Assembly: GCF_003945595.2 (NCBI RefSeq)
Contig: NW_024104292.1
Location: 1,302,001-1,366,000 of the forward strand
Reading direction: 5' to 3'
Length of the DNA stretch: 64,000 bases
Source of the DNA: Pipra filicauda
Lineage: Eukaryota; Chordata; Aves; Passeriformes; Pipridae
The notes under the pieces are model-generated. The model was not told the DNA's origin and did no database searches. It was given only the letters and a program-made list of their open reading frames with translations. A program made the position numbers and the translations under genes. Of the stretch, positions 10,861-22,212 are shown piece after piece (the first letter of the stretch is position 1; every line of letters begins with the position of its first letter).

Positions 10861-13377
10861 GGCAGAGCATCATTTCATGATGGCAGAATCTGATCTGCCT
10901 CCTCCCCCCCCTCCCCGAGTTGTTTTGAGCCTTCCATGATTTCTTTCAGTCTCTCAGACCAGGCATTTTCACTTTGGAAAAGTAAAAGTGATCCAGTGAA
11001 ACTAGAACAGAGATATGGCATACATGGAAAAGTGTAGTGTACATTTTTAAACCAATAGATATAGCTTTACAATATGCAGGTATTAAATCCAGGACTAAAG
11101 AGGATTTTAGTTGTGTTTGGCCTTTCTATGATCAAAATAACTAGTTCTCCTAAAGTGTGAGATGCTTGTATATTACTAGTAAAACTTACATGTTCCAGAA
11201 AAGTAGCTAAAAACAGTGATTATCTTGTCAGAAATAAAGGCTTCAGAGAAATGAGTGCTAGTATATATTGATTCTGATGGAAAATATCTAAAATCTACCG
11301 TGCAATTGCTACAACAACAGGCACTTTGGAAGCGAGGTATCATCAGCCTATGACTCATCTCTGTCCTTTGGGAGGTCAGAGAGTGTGGGGCATAACTGTC
11401 TGTGGGTTTCGTTTCTTCTTGGAAGGAATGGAGCCACAGGACATGGTCAGCTGATGCAAAAACACAAATAATCTCCCAGACTTCATTAACAATTACATAC
11501 TACAAAGAGACAATGTCAGCACAGATGAAAACCTACTGAAACCTGGAAGAGGCAGATCATCAAAGCTGGCACACAAATGTGCTTGTAGCTTTCTGCTTCA
11601 GCTTGATTTGTTGTATTTCATTAGTATTACAGCACTTTCAAAAGGGAATATGCCAATGAATATCTGGACTATGAAGCAGATTTTATGGCTCTGTCGATAT
11701 GCTAATGCAGGACAAATATGCCAAGAAAGTAAAAAGATGATGATGAACATTTACCACTTGTCTAAAAGTGTGTATTTAGCCAAAGTACAGTCTAATGTAA
11801 CTTACATATAGGACATATTTTCCACATTTCTTTGGTTGGTGTGAGAATGGGATTGATGCTACCAACCTGGTGACCAAACACCCTTCAAAAACTTTCAGCT
11901 TCAAAGAACAATTCTATTAATGATTTTCTCGGTGTCACTTCACTGAGTTCAGTGACTTTATCTGGAATCTCCCATTTGAACATGACATATTTTGTATTCT
12001 CTAACAGTCTTTCACACAATACCACCCTGCAATGGGAAGACCACAAATCAAGCATGAGTGGCTATCTCCTTTTTCTTCTTCAAATCACTACCTGAAATGC
12101 AGGAGACTTACATAAACTATAAACTCAGGAAATAACTTTGTGTGATTTATTTTACAGCATATTATTGTAATTAACATCTGTGACCTCCTAGTGATAAAGT
12201 CACCAGGACTGAACTGAATATTTGACAGTTTTGCTAGGATTAAATTGTCGTGATTTCTTCATGATTAATAGAATAAAAATGCTGAACATGCTGGAAAACA
12301 GCTGGCTTTATGTAATCTGTAAAAGATCAGAATGTCTTCTACAAAGCCAAGCCATGAACATTTAGAATTGTGTACTGGAACATATGCTAATAAGAATATA
12401 ATTATCAAAGATACTCTATTAATAATGTGGCAACACATGTGATGGCAGTGAGGGGGACCTATGGAGTTTTTGAGAATAAGGTTGCTGCTTAAAATTCAAA
12501 AGGACCTTCAGTGTATTAGTACCACAGCATATTCTTCCTTAGCCTACACAAAAAATGAAAATCTCATGCACACACAAAATATTCATTTTTGAGGGAAAAT
12601 ATTTGTTAAGAATGTCATGTAAAGACAGAACAAAATTTCTCTGTCTTCATATTCTAGATAATCCAGGAACTGCAAACATTCAAGAGAGGTGTATTTGAGA
12701 AAAATCATTGTTATGTAGTTTTGCATATGTTTCATTAGCAGATGATGTAAGCCCACGAGTACAAAAGTAGTGGAAGATTGGAATGTGTTCCAAATACATA
12801 ACATGATAAAGTGCCACATTTTAGGGGGAGGTTGAACAGAATAAGTTCAATATAGTTCGTTTTTGTTTAGTTTTCAGTTTCTCTCTTGAAAATAACTACA
12901 AATACTTTTTGTATATAGACAATTAGTGCCGAGAGAAATTTAGGCAGGACATGGGAAAATTTTTAGGATGAAGACAAGTCAAAAGAAATTCTAACAAGAA
13001 AGTGTAGTAGACAAGTTTCATAAACTGCTAATGATTCAACCTAGAAACAAGGCCTTTTTTGAACATGGACATACAGAATCAGTCATACCTAGTTCTGCAG
13101 GGAGTGACAGATTTATTCTCCCTCTAAGAGTCATATATATATTTGCAACATGTGTGTTTTTTTTCATTGGTTTTAGTCTGTGTATAAGACTGCTCAGAAT
13201 GCAGAACAGTGGAAAAAATTCCCTGTTGTTATTGATCTATGACCATATTAAAACCAGTGTAGAATTCCTTTTTGGAACAGAGTCATTCTGCACACACATA
13301 CGTGTGATATGAGTGAGGAATAGAACACCTGGGTTAGGAAGCAGGATATCTGGGGCAACGACCTGAGGGCAAACCTC

Positions 13378-13441
13378 TATAAAGAGAACTGCATGTTGTA
13401 AAGGTGATAGAGCCCTGTACCCAGCAAGACTCAGGAATAAA
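13378..13441 (+). promoter_or_regulatory. TATAAA and AATAAA pair, possible LTR relic
   Basis: TATAAA lies at 13378-13383 and AATAAA at 13436-13441, about 53 bp apart. Such close spacing is typical of compact LTRs. No LTR termini or internal retroviral sequence can be placed around it, so this may be coincidence. Confidence 0.2.
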
Positions 13442-14308
13442 CAAGACTTTCAGCCTTAGGCTTGTTCCTTATGCCTTTGATCTCTTTACAAAGGGAGGAA
13501 AATGCAAACCTGCTGCTCCTCTCAGTTCTAGCCCAGGGATTCCATGGCTAGTGAGGGATAGAGAAGGAGCTGTTTTAGCCTCTCAAACTGTTGTTTCTGG
13601 CTGGCATCAGTTCTAGGTTCAGTGTCATGTGGGAATGCAAAGCCACAGCGTGGAACAGCTCCCTACAGGACATACATGGTGAGAAGAAACTTTCCCAGCC
13701 GTTGTCCTTATTCACTCTGAGATGATGATATGGTGAGCTCTAAATTTCCTCACTCCAACCTTGGTCTCTCTCCTCCCTTTGTCATTCAATCCATAGCTAC
13801 CGAATCTTCACCTTCCCAAACCTCATGCTATCCTGTCTTCCTTCAGCCACAATGTCCAAACTGTTCCTCCTTTTCCCTTGACAGTCCCTCTCTCCCCCAC
13901 TGCTGTGTTTCAATACCTTTCTCACTAACCAATCTGTTTCCAGCAACTCTGAGGTGTCTTCTGTACAGCACATTCCTCTCCACCACATCCTCACTGATGA
14001 TTAGTATATCACTGTAATGAACATGATGCTTTGCAAGTAAGAGTCAAGGCAAATTCCTTGCCTTGAAGACTTCCAAGTGTAAGGAACCAAACCCAAACAT
14101 GACGAAGTTAGGACAACAAACCATTTGAAATTAGAGATCTGAGAGAGGAAGAAAAGAAAGAGAGATGAGAAGAGATGAGATGAACAAAGATATTTCAGAG
14201 TACCTACATCTTGTTTTGATCCAGCTTATTTCCCAAACATGGTCCTGTTATGATATGATTGCTGTTATTGAAGTTTTACTATTGTTATCTCTTTTCCCCT
14301 AGCTTTTT

Positions 14309-14330
14309 TCTCTCTCTCTCTTTTTTTTTT
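14309..14330 (+). repeat. (TC)n/poly-T tract
   Basis: A short (TC)n run followed directly by ten T residues. Confidence 0.8.
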
Positions 14331-15362
14331 AGTTCTATTTGCCTTCTGATGATATCTGAAGTGACCAGAATCATCACCCAAACTTTCATGAGACTAAATG
14401 CTAAGGTTGTTTTTAATATTGCCCAAAATATGGAGGTGTAGGAGACAAGCTCTGTGTGAAATTCTGCCCAGACTGATATAACATGAGAAGAAAAAGCACG
14501 AGAGAAGAAGAAAGTCCAGTACATCACATTCCTCAGAAGAAGGATGGAGACAATTAAAGAGTGACCAATTTTATATTACACTAGTAGCTATCAGGATGAC
14601 TAATTGCACTGTAATATTTTTTGTACTCCCTCCTGGATGTTTTCTTGCCCTGTGCTTATCTTGCAAACTCTTCTGGTCCGATGAGGCAGGACTCATCGAA
14701 GTGTCTGCATTGCAGACACTCACATCTGAGTTAGTTACCTCTATTCCCCTCTATAGTCATGATTCATCTTATTCTGATTTGATAAGACCTAAGAAAGGTC
14801 ACATGAATCATTCTGTGGAAATACCTGTGAACACCTCTCTATTGCCTAGCTGAGATGTGTCTCTGGCTGGATGAGATTTCTGCTAAACAGATGTTGTACA
14901 GAGTCAGATCCAGAATCAGGATCCCATCAGTATTAGACATAAATTATAGGGGTTATACAATATTCCTTAGAAGTTCAGTCTTATAGAGATGGTATTGCGT
15001 CATGTCTATGGTGTCTGAGGTTTTTGCTGACCACAGACAGCAAAACTCTCTGCTTATAACTATAAAGGTGTTAAGGAGAGATTCCAGATCTCCTTATTCT
15101 TGGACCAGTTCATTCTCCATTGGTCTGTGTTCTCTTCTGCCTTCCTAAGAGGACCACATTCCAGTTTAAATTTCTAACGGCAACATTACTACTGCAAGTT
15201 AGCGGTTTCCCTTCAAGCTTAAATCTGAAAATACTATGCAATCTGTATGAAAACATATGATTGCAGTCTGATAAGATAATAAACATATCTTTGTGTGTGT
15301 ATGGATTTATTACATGCTCAGCCTTACAATGTGAACCTTGCAGGTTGATGGAGGTGATTCTG

Positions 15363-15894
15363 CCCTTCTAATCTACTCTCCTGGTGAGGCCACACCTGGA
15401 ATGCTGTGGTACAGAAAAGATATGGACCTGTTGTAGTGAGTCCAGAGGACGGCCATGAAAATGATCAGAGGGCTGGACCACCTCTGCTATGAAGACCGAC
15501 TGAGAGAGCTGGGGTTGTTCAGCTTGGAGAAGAAAAAGCTCCGGGGAGACATTCTATCAGCCTTCCAGTACCGAAAAGAGGCTACAAGAAAGCTGGAGAG
15601 GGACTTTTTACAAGGGCATTTGGTGATAGGACAAGGTGGAAAGGCCTCAAGCTGAAAGAGGGTAGGTTTAGACCAGATACAAGGAAAAACATTTTACTGT
15701 GAGAGTGTCGAGGCACTGGAACATGTTGCCAGAGAAGTTGTGGACGTCCCATCCCTGGAAGTGTTCAAGGCCAGGTTGAGCAGGGCTTTGAGCAACTTGA
15801 TCTAGTGGAAGATATCTCTGCTCATGACAGGGAGATTAAAAACTAGATGATCTTTAAGGTCCTTTCCAACTAAAACTATTGTATGAGTCTATGA
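15363..15894 (+). mobile_element. CR1 LINE 3' fragment, plus strand
   Basis: In sense order it shows 'ggtgaggccacacctgga', 'gagtccagaggacggccatg', 'ttgttcagcttggagaag', 'gttgtggacgtcccatccc', 'tagatgatctttaaggtcc' and a worn terminus 'ttgtatgagtctatga'. A 66-codon open frame (15455-15655) retains the ORF2 C-terminal motif [17 protein letters not shown]. It is otherwise broken, 5' truncated and about 530 bp long. Confidence 0.93.
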
Positions 15895-18512
15895 ACATGA
15901 AAATTTTTGTCCCTGTTGAGTGAAGAAACAATTTCCAGACTGTATGATTCTTTCTATGGTAATTTGTGTCTTTTTTTTTCCCCTTTGTTGTCATATCCAG
16001 TGAGAAAAAGAACTAAAAAATTATTAGAAGTAGATTTCCTGAGAACTAGAGTAAAAAAATTATTATGTTATTTTAATAATAAGAGGAGATAACAAGAGCC
16101 TTTCAGCAGAAGATGACAGATGTGCAATTAGGAAGGAAAGTGCCTAATTTCCACATTACATAAAATTTTCATGTTCTTTTTCTTCCTTTAATTTAAGGAA
16201 CTGAACCATGACATCATGATAAAAGTAGAGAAGGTTTTGGCAAAGAATCATATTGAATTTTTTATTTATCATGTGTCCTGAATGAAGAAAAAAAAGATTA
16301 TATCACATCTACAAAAATCTTGGAAAATTTTCTCAAGCTGCATGCTGTGGTTACACGGGAAGCATTATCCATCTGATCACAAGTTATGGTAATGTCCCAA
16401 GTTAGAGTAGAGCTGTATGACTCTGCATACTTTCAAAATTTAGCTGGCCAAAAATTTGCAGGAAATTGGAAACTGGAGTTGGAAGACTGGGTAACTTGAT
16501 GGACTGCCTGATCCATCTCCATCCAATCTCAAGAAGATGATTCTAGTGACTTCTATATGTTACAGATATTTGTAGGTACCTCAATCTCTAGAAGCTCTGA
16601 GCACTTTTCAACAGCGAACCTACCGAATGCAAGCTGCCTAAATTAATTGTATTCTTCAACTGCTCATGGTGTTGCACTCATAGTACCACAACAGCTATAC
16701 TTCTGATGTGCTAATGAATGTTTCCTAAGGCAACACTGATAAAGAACAGTTATTACTGTGCTATTTTATATTTGGAGCAATGCAATACAGAAATTAAGTA
16801 GGATTCAGGTCCAGAGGCAAAGATCTACATGTAGGTGTTTAGAGATGAGCTAAGTCTGAGATCCCATGACAATCAAAGAAGATCAGAGAGCAGTGAAGCT
16901 CACCCAACAGCAGGCATCTCTAAAGGGCCCTGTAGCCTACATTCACTGTACTGTTCATACACTGATTAATATTATTACTAGTAGTTCATTCATTGGATAT
17001 AATGGGAACTTAAACGCTTAAAACTGTTCAGTTATTTCAAAACAGGTTTCTAGGGCTATCAGGGATCACCTTTGACCTCTAGGTGCTTTGCCAGAAGTAC
17101 ATAGGTCCTATATGCCAATTCTGTGCAAATATGTCATGTCCTCCACAGCATCTTAGCTGGACAAGACTCCTAACTAGGGGCAGAAGTGTCAGGGCTAACA
17201 AAAGTAGACTGGACTTGTCATTTGGATTTTGGATTCTATTTCCAGCTTCCTGAAAATAAATCACTGCAAAGTGATATGTTTGTTTTTAGAAGAAGACTCC
17301 ACTTACTGTTACGAATCAGTTTATCTCCATAAACATCAGCAACTAGTAGCATTCGAGATGCTGTGAATTCTACTGCCTAACTGATGGCTACAAGCCTTTT
17401 CCAGGCTCTGTGCCAGCCTTCGGTGGTTGCACCAGGCACTATGGAACATCTTAAATGACATTAATGTCTCTGTGTGGGCAGTTGAATCAAGTCTTTCTTG
17501 TTGGCCAAGACACCTGTTCATCCTTTTTGCTGGCAAGCTCACTGGCAAAAACATATTATGTGTGATTATGGCTGGATCCCTAAGGTTCCTCTGCATTCTT
17601 CATACTCATTAAATGTGGTTTTATTTCTCTACCCTAAATATTAAATAATAACTCATTTGAATTGGTAATGTTTTTAAGCAAAGGCATTTCAATCAGAAGC
17701 AGGAACCATGCACGTTCTTTTTATCTGGCTGGTACATTTATGCAGAACTGAGTTTATTGAGCAGAACATAAGTAGCTTCTTTCTGTTTGTGAAATGTCAG
17801 CATGACATCCTGGGCATGGGCTATCAGAGTGTCAGGAGAAGCTAAGTGCAGTGAGTAACTTTATTTTGTCCACAAGAGCAGCTGCACCTATTGGTTAGAT
17901 GTGTATGACGCACTATTGACATGCCTTACTTGCGTGCTTTTGCTGGTGATGGGGCAAAAATGACTCACTAGTGTGTGGGCTGGCTATCAGCTCAGCTGAG
18001 CTTTCTACCTTCAATGCAACTTCGTAATTGACTCTGACAAGTCCATATCTATCTTTTATATAATATTTTATAACACTACACCCTAAGGTCAAAATAAAGT
18101 TCTGCTCCTCTTGCTTGACCTTCTTTTATAGAACAAAAAAAAATGGACTAAACCAGATGGAACTAAGTATTATTTAGGTGAACGTACTGTAAAGTAACAT
18201 TTTGCTTCTTTACTGACAAATAAACTCTGTAACAAATGAAACTACAAGCTCTGTAAATATCAGAAAACCTGAACTCCTTGTTAGGGAATACAAAGCTGGT
18301 CAAATGTTATTCCTGGAGTGGGTGGCAGATGCTTTTATTGTTGGCTAGAGAAGTCACTGTGAATTTGATTGTGAAACCAAAAGCCAACAGTCACTGTTCT
18401 GTAGTGCAGCATTACCCTTATGTTATGGAGTACCATAGCTATAAAGGATGTTAATGTTTAGAGTTAGGGAGCAAACAAGTAGATAATGATTTTAAAATAC
18501 AGTCTTCTTTAT
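15895..18512. other. Unique AT-rich sequence, no gene seen
   Basis: I see no repeat termini. Open frames stay below 90 codons on either strand and match nothing I recognise. Short A and T homopolymers occur near 15973 and 16288. Confidence 0.45.
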
Positions 18513-18941
18513 TCATAGAATCACAGAAGGATTTAGGTTGGAAGGCACCTTCAGGACCATTTAGTCACAACCCCTCTGCCATGCATCTTCCACTAGATCA
18601 GGTTGCTCAAAGCCCCATCCAACGTAACCTTGAATGCTTTCAGGGATGGAGCATCCACGACTTCTCTGGGCAACTTGTGCCAGTGCCTTACTGCCCTCAC
18701 AGTAAAGAATTCTTTCCTTATATCTGATCTAAACCTACCCTCTTTAAGTTTAGAGCTATTCCCCTTTGGCCTGTCACTACACGCCCCTCTAAAAACTCCT
18801 GCTCCAGCTCTCCTGTAGGCCCCCTTTAGGTACTGGAAGGTGCTATAAGGTCACCCTGGAACCTTCTCTTCTCCAAGCTGAACAACCCCAACTCTCTCAG
18901 CCTGTCTCCATATGAGAGGTGCTCTAGCCCCCAGATCATTT

Positions 18942-19130
18942 TCATGATCCTCTTCTGGACTCACTCTTTCCTGTCACGTCTTTCCTGTACTGAAGGTTCC
19001 AGAGCTGGACACAGTACTCTGGATGACGTCTCAAGAGAGCAGAGTAGAAGGATAGAATCACCTCCTTTTGGTCATGCTTCTTTTGATGCAGCCCATGATA
19101 CAGTTGGCCTTCTGGGCTGCAAGTATACAT
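18942..19130 (-). pseudogene. CR1 ORF2 remnant, C-terminal region
   Basis: The minus frame retains KEVILSFYSALLRRHPEYCVQLW, cut here for length; the key parts are REVIL-type, YSAL and HPEYCVQ, which follow the polymerase fingers/palm in CR1 ORF2. Its N-terminal residues in this frame (MSYPHVAIS) come from the nested element, not from CR1 coding sequence, so the frame crosses the junction at 19130/19131. Confidence 0.85.
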
Positions 19131-19260
19131 GGATATGGCAACGTGTGGATATGACACTTAAGGACATAGTTTAGTGGGGAACATGAATGTGGTGCTAGGT
19201 TATGGTTGGACTTGATGTTAGAGGTCTTTTCCTACCTTAACAATTCTATGATTCTATGAT
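19131..19260 (+). mobile_element. Nested CR1 tail, plus strand, inside minus CR1
   Basis: In sense it reads 'gtggatatgacacttaagg', 'gttggacttgatgttagagg' and ends exactly with 'attctatgattctatgat'. It is the last 130 bp of a different CR1 subfamily (its tail resembles the copy at 55678-55856). The host CR1 stops at 'aagtatacat' and resumes at 'tgcttagttgtattgag'. Joined, these match the usual CR1 order 'gcacattgctggctcatgttgag', so the junction is nearly clean. It must be younger than its host. Confidence 0.9.
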
Positions 19261-19405
19261 TGCTTAGTTGTATTGAGATTCCCAACCAACACTCCCAAGT
19301 CCTTGTCCTCAGGGCTGCTCTCGATCCTCTCTCTGCCAAGTCTGTATTTGTGCTTGGGATTGCTCTGTCCCATCTGCAGAACCTTGCACTTCGTCTTGTT
19401 GAACT

Positions 19406-19603
19406 TTATGAAGTTTGCACATCAAGCCCATCCAGGTCCCTCTGGATGGCACCCCTTCCCTTCAGTGTGTTGACTGCACCACACATCTTGGTGTCATTGG
19501 CAAACTTACTGAGGGTGCCCTCAATCCTGCTGTCCATGTTGCTGACAAAGAAGTTAAAAAGTGCCAGTCCCAATACCAACCCCTGAGGAACACTACTTGT
19601 CAC
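19406..19603 (-). pseudogene. CR1 ORF2 remnant, reverse-transcriptase core
   Basis: This 65-codon minus frame holds SSVPQGLVLGLALFNFFV (RT block 4 region, normally SVPQGSVLGP-LFN) and, about 30 residues on, KFANDTK, which in active CR1 is (Y/F)ADD. The first catalytic aspartate of that motif is asparagine here (codon AAT, 19496-19498 on the plus strand as ATT). The frame is bounded by stops. Together with the substitution, this shows a dead polymerase. Confidence 0.9.
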
Positions 19604-20615
19604 TGGTCTTCACTTGGACATTGAGTCATTGAGCACAAAACTTTGAGTACGACCATCTAGCCAACTCCTTATCCACTTAGTGGTCCATCTGTCAAATCCA
19701 TGTGTCTCCAGTTCAGAGATAAGGACGTCATGTGGAACAGTGGAAAATGCCAATGCTGTAACCCCATTGTAGAAGGCTACCATATTTGTCAGGCATTATT
19801 TGCCCTTAGTGAAACCACGTTGGCTGTCACAAATTGCCTCCTTAATTTCCATGTGCCTTAGCATAGTTTCCAGGAGGATCTGCTCTGTGATCTTGCTGGC
19901 CATCAAGGTGAGACTGACTGGCCTGTAGTTCCCTGGGTCTTCTTTTTTTCCCCTTTTGAAAAATGGAAACTATGTTTCCCCTTTTCCAGCCTGCCACAAC
20001 TTCTCAAATATAGTGAGTGGCTTAGCCACTTCATTCATCAGTCTCCTCAGGACCTGTGGATGCATTTCATCAGGTCCCATGGACTTGTACCCCTTCAGGT
20101 TTCTTAGATGTTCTTGAAACTGATCTTCTACACTGTGCGATTCATCATTCTCCCAGTTCCCGACTTTGTCTTCTATGACTTGGGCTGTGGCTGGAACACT
20201 TGTTCATGGAGACTGAGGCAAAAAAGTCTTTGAGTACCTCAGCCTCCTCCATACCCCAGTAACCAGGTCTCTTGTTTCCTTCTCGAGAGGGCCCACATTT
20301 TCTATGGTCTTCCTTCTATCACTGATGTACCTATAGAAACTTTTTGTGCTGCCCTTGATGTCTCTGGCCAGATTTAATTCTGTTAGGCTATGACTTTCCT
20401 AACCTGATCCCTGGCTGCTCAGACAATCTCTCAGACAATTCTTCCGAGGTTACCTGTCTCTGCTTCCATCCTCTGTAGGCTTCCTTTTTTGGTTTGGGTT
20501 TGTCCAGGAGCTCTGTGTTCATCCATGCAGGCCTCCTTGCCTGACTTCCTCTTTCTTGGAATGCATTGCTCCTGAGCTTGGAATATTTGGAATATTTCTT
20601 GGAACCCTCTTCTCT

Positions 20616-20834
20616 TCAGGGCTTTGTCCTAAAGAGGCCAAAGTCTGCTTTCCAGAAGTCCAGGGTAGTGAGCTTGCTGTGTGCCATCCTTGCTGCCCTA
20701 AGGATCTCAACATCCACCATTTCATGCTCACTGTAGCCAAGGCTGCCTTTGAGAGTCACATTCCCCACCAGCTGCTCCTTGGTGGTGAGAACAAGGTCCA
20801 ATATAGCATGAGGGAACAAGGTCCAGCATAGCAC
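20616..20834 (-). pseudogene. CR1 ORF2 remnant, linker after endonuclease
   Basis: The frame reads LDLVLTTKEQLVGNV, then GSLGYSEHEMVDVEILRAAR and LDFWKADFGLFR. These are the conserved C-terminal endonuclease motifs of CR1 ORF2; the 'SDHEM' motif carries the catalytic aspartate and histidine in active copies. Here it reads SEHEM, with the aspartate replaced by glutamate. The 73-codon frame in another phase over the same bases is a shadow. Confidence 0.85.
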
Positions 20835-20984
20835 CTCTCCTCATAGGCTCCTTTCATACTTGGAGAACAAAGTTACTATCAGTGCATTACAGGAACCTCT
20901 TGGATTTCTTGTGCCCTGTTGTGTTGTGTTGCCTCTCTAGCGGGTATCAGGGAATGTGTTTGGGTGGCTTTTAGCAGACCCCCA

Positions 20985-21194
20985 CTATAATGTTACGTGT
21001 CCCTGCCCTCCCTTTAATCCTGACATGTAAGCTCTCAGTTGGCTCTCCATCCACCCCCAGGCAGAGCTCCATGCATTCCAGCTGGTTATTGGCATAGACA
21101 ATGACACTCCCCCCCACCTCTCCTGACTATCCTTTCTAAAGACCCTGTATCCTTTCATTCCAACACTCCAGTCATAAAAGCCATCCCACCACAT
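20985..21194 (-). pseudogene. CR1 ORF2 remnant, endonuclease domain
   Basis: The frame contains WWDGFYDWSVGMKGYRVFRKD, shortened here; the key residues are WWD, DWS and GYR-FRKD, followed by GGVSL. These match the 'TETWWD…DWS…GY-LFR-DR-GRRGGGV' region of the APE-type endonuclease. An arginine-glycine stretch has been lost before GGV, and stops flank the frame. Confidence 0.85.
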
Positions 21195-21390
21195 CTCTGT
21201 GAAACCAGTAAGATCATAGCCCTGCAGGTCTGTACATCTCTATGTCCTCTTTTTATTCCTCATGCTATGTGCATTTGCATAGAGATATTTAAGTTGGGCC
21301 CCCAATGAAGCTGGCTGGCTGGAGCAGTGGGAATTCCATTGTGCTGCTCTTCAGGTGCTCTCTTGCTGACTTGCAAACCAGATTGTCATA

Positions 21391-22155
21391 TTAATATGCC
21401 ACTGTTCAGGAGCTAGGTAACTAACTAGAAGCATTGTTTACCAGGAACTGCTGTAATTTGTAATTTGTACTGCTCTGTTCCTCCAACAATGGGAAAAGAA
21501 TTTTTAGGTGTACTCTGTCTTTATATTGAGTTATGGTAAACACTGAATTTCACAGATGGAACATTATGAAAATAATAGCCAGTAAATGCTAAGGATGTCA
21601 GATACCCAGATTCTTGAGATACTGTTCATCTAATTAACTTTACTCATCTTGGTCTTGAGTGTGTCATTCAGGACAGTCCTTTAGTCATCTATTATCCCTT
21701 GGTAAGGAGAGTGACCAATGTTGTACCTCACAGCTGTTTCATCTCTACTTAGATATCTCTTTCGGGATAGGATTCACTGTCCTCTGGAGATGCTAGTTTC
21801 TCTTTTACTAGATTAGTCTGAGACTTAGCTTTTAGATGACTGAAGTTAGAGAAGATGAATCCCATCATAAGGTTCTATTTTGAGGAGCCAGGTACTAGCT
21901 TTTTGTTCTGTTTATGCAGTGAATGGCCACTGTTTTTGACAAGCAGACCATGGTTTATGGTGGAAATTCTCAAGCACTACTGCAGCCCCCTCCATTTTTT
22001 TAAAAAACGGTACTAATATCATTGGATATTATTGTAGTTCAGCTCTTTGGGCTGACATCAAATACTGTCTAGCCCAAAATGAGGATGTAGGTAGATCAGA
22101 AAGATAAAAGATCAGATTGAAATAAAGAAGATGCATATAAGTTATTTGCTGCAAC
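21391..22155. other. Unique sequence, no gene seen
   Basis: It lies between the large CR1 and the GATA microsatellite. A partial duplicate 'gtaatttgtaatttgtac' occurs near 21454. I recognise nothing else. Confidence 0.45.

Positions 22156-22212
<57 letters not shown>
22156..22212 (+). repeat. (GATA)14 microsatellite
   Basis: Fourteen uninterrupted ATAG units (56 bp plus one base) are followed by 'gagaatgg'. The tract is pure, which favours ongoing length change. On the minus strand it reads as a spurious run of Ser-Ile-Tyr-Leu. Confidence 0.98.

Larger units (their letters stand above)
10240..10920 (-). mobile_element. Candidate LTR-like block with U3-type repeats
   Basis: Plus-strand order is: TTTATT at 10242-10247 (AATAAA on minus), AT-rich sequence, a purine tract (10466-10530), then a GC-rich segment (10610-10915) with two to three imperfect units of roughly 60-75 bp sharing 'gccatttggg' and 'gttaggggc'. 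Tandem U3 repeats upstream of a poly(A) signal, read on the minus strand, would fit an LTR. The sequence resembles a dispersed avian LTR I recall, but I cannot fix its termini. The alternative is a local GC-rich minisatellite. Confidence 0.35.
10921..15362. other. Unique AT-rich sequence, no gene seen
   Basis: No frame exceeds 95 codons and none has a recognisable domain. It includes a doubtful LTR-like motif pair (13378-13441), a duplicated 'gagatgaga' motif near 14163-14181 and a pyrimidine run at about 14309-14330. Confidence 0.45.
18513..21390 (-). mobile_element. Large CR1 LINE, minus strand, interrupted
   Basis: This is the most complete element in the window. From left to right (element 3' to 5') it shows the antisense terminus 'tcatagaatcacagaagg', the 3' UTR, the ORF2 C-terminus, the reverse-transcriptase core, a long middle region, and endonuclease sequence ending near 21390. 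About 2.75 kb of CR1 remains once the nested 130-bp insertion (19131-19260) is removed; ORF1, the 5' UTR and the start of ORF2 are absent. Many stops and frameshifts break ORF2, so it cannot move itself. The left edge is sharp; the right edge is approximate because similarity fades. Confidence 0.95.
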
